Source: Amyelois transitella
Lineage: Eukaryota; Arthropoda; Insecta; Lepidoptera; Pyralidae
Assembly: GCF_032362555.1 (NCBI RefSeq)
Contig: NC_083516.1
Span: forward strand, 10,565,001 to 10,629,000
Reading direction: 5' to 3'
DNA length: 64,000 bases
The position numbers and the translations under genes are program-made. The notes under the pieces were generated by a model. The model saw only the letters and a list, made by a program, of their open reading frames with translations, was not told the origin of the DNA and ran no database searches. Positions 63,520 through 64,000 of the stretch are shown one piece after another (position 1 is the first letter of the stretch; every line of letters begins with the position of its first letter).

Positions 63520-64000
63520 CTGACCGACTGGCCTATGCCAATCGTCTTGTATTTTCGCACAGCTAAGGTTTGTAAGTAAATCGTTATAAATAAAACATAG
63601 ATCCTAATTACCAGCAAAAGTCTATCAAATTGAAATAAACCCAAGATTCAGAGTACAGATCGCGGCAAATAAAGACATAAGTAAAAAAAAAACATCAAAT
63701 CGGCTCCAAATATAGATTGGAGATTGAAGTTATCTGAAGTAAGATCAGTAGTAATTACTCAGGATACCGTATATGGGATAAAAATGTGTAGGAGTGACAA
63801 CGCAAAGTCCATTGCTAATGATGTTTTTGTCTCTATCAATGATGTAACTAAAGAGAGAGATGAAAATTTTGCGCCCGTCACTCTTGGAAACACGTTTATA
63901 GATCGATGATTTGTTGTAGCGTTTAATTTTTTTTAAGACCAAAATCAGTCTGGATTTACTATTTGTGTTCATTCATAAATCACATGAGTAATAAATTAAT

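Overview
The window reads as nuclear DNA of a moth or butterfly (Lepidoptera). The evidence is the AT-rich intergenic sequence, GT-AG introns, Lep1-like Helitron relics with the usual CGCGACTTCGTCCGCG end, tRNA-headed SINEs, piggybacking LINE tails, and genes of insect type. No CRISPR array, operon or other prokaryotic structure was seen. Most of the window is mobile DNA.

Repeat families named here for brevity: family A is a ~250-270 bp short interspersed repeat that starts with a GTGCCG...CGGCACC hairpin and ends with TCTACCCCGCAAGGG...(TATG)n; there are more than 40 copies. Family B is a tRNA-headed SINE (A box and B box visible; three copies). Family C is a second tRNA-like SINE. LINE-T is the C-terminal coding end ([33 protein letters not shown]) and tail of a non-LTR element. 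Lep1-like and the related 'ACTAG...GTAGGA' repeats are non-autonomous Helitron-like elements. None of these names comes from a database search.

Layout: 1-9.3 kb is dense repeat sequence with no gene. 9.4-11.8 kb is a mariner whose transposase frame is split by a hAT-type element, itself carrying a TA-target MITE. 12.3-13.0 kb is a miniature LTR element with the start of a gag-like frame. 13-19 kb is SINEs, LINE tails and two foldback MITEs. 19.4-28.0 kb holds three almost identical copies of a two-gene PIF/Harbinger element: the first is inverted, the second and third are in direct order. Each encodes a HARBI1-like nuclease and a MADF-domain protein on opposite strands, with each gene's second exon inside the other's intron. 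28.7-33.1 kb is a Ty3/gypsy element (minus strand) with identical 302-bp LTRs, an open pol frame but no gag. 34.0-36.4 kb is a Helitron-like repeat containing a ~1.7-kb element with ~300-bp terminal inverted repeats and a broken restriction-like endonuclease gene of R2-type retrotransposon character.

The host genes lie in the right half. A cationic amino acid transporter gene (SLC7/CAT family, plus strand) runs from a probable non-coding first exon near 38.2 kb to 52.4 kb; 14 coding exons join in phase to a 1,021-residue protein with an unusually long acidic cytosolic tail. Tail-to-tail with it, on the minus strand, are the last three coding exons of an unidentified gene (52.7-56.8 kb). A U2 snRNA gene (minus strand) lies at 61.4-61.6 kb. 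The rest, to 64 kb, shows no gene that I can support.

The most notable items are the interlocked antisense gene pair in the Harbinger element and its palindromic triple array, the gag-less gypsy element whose primer site matches 36 nt of tRNA-Trp, and the endonuclease carried between long inverted repeats.
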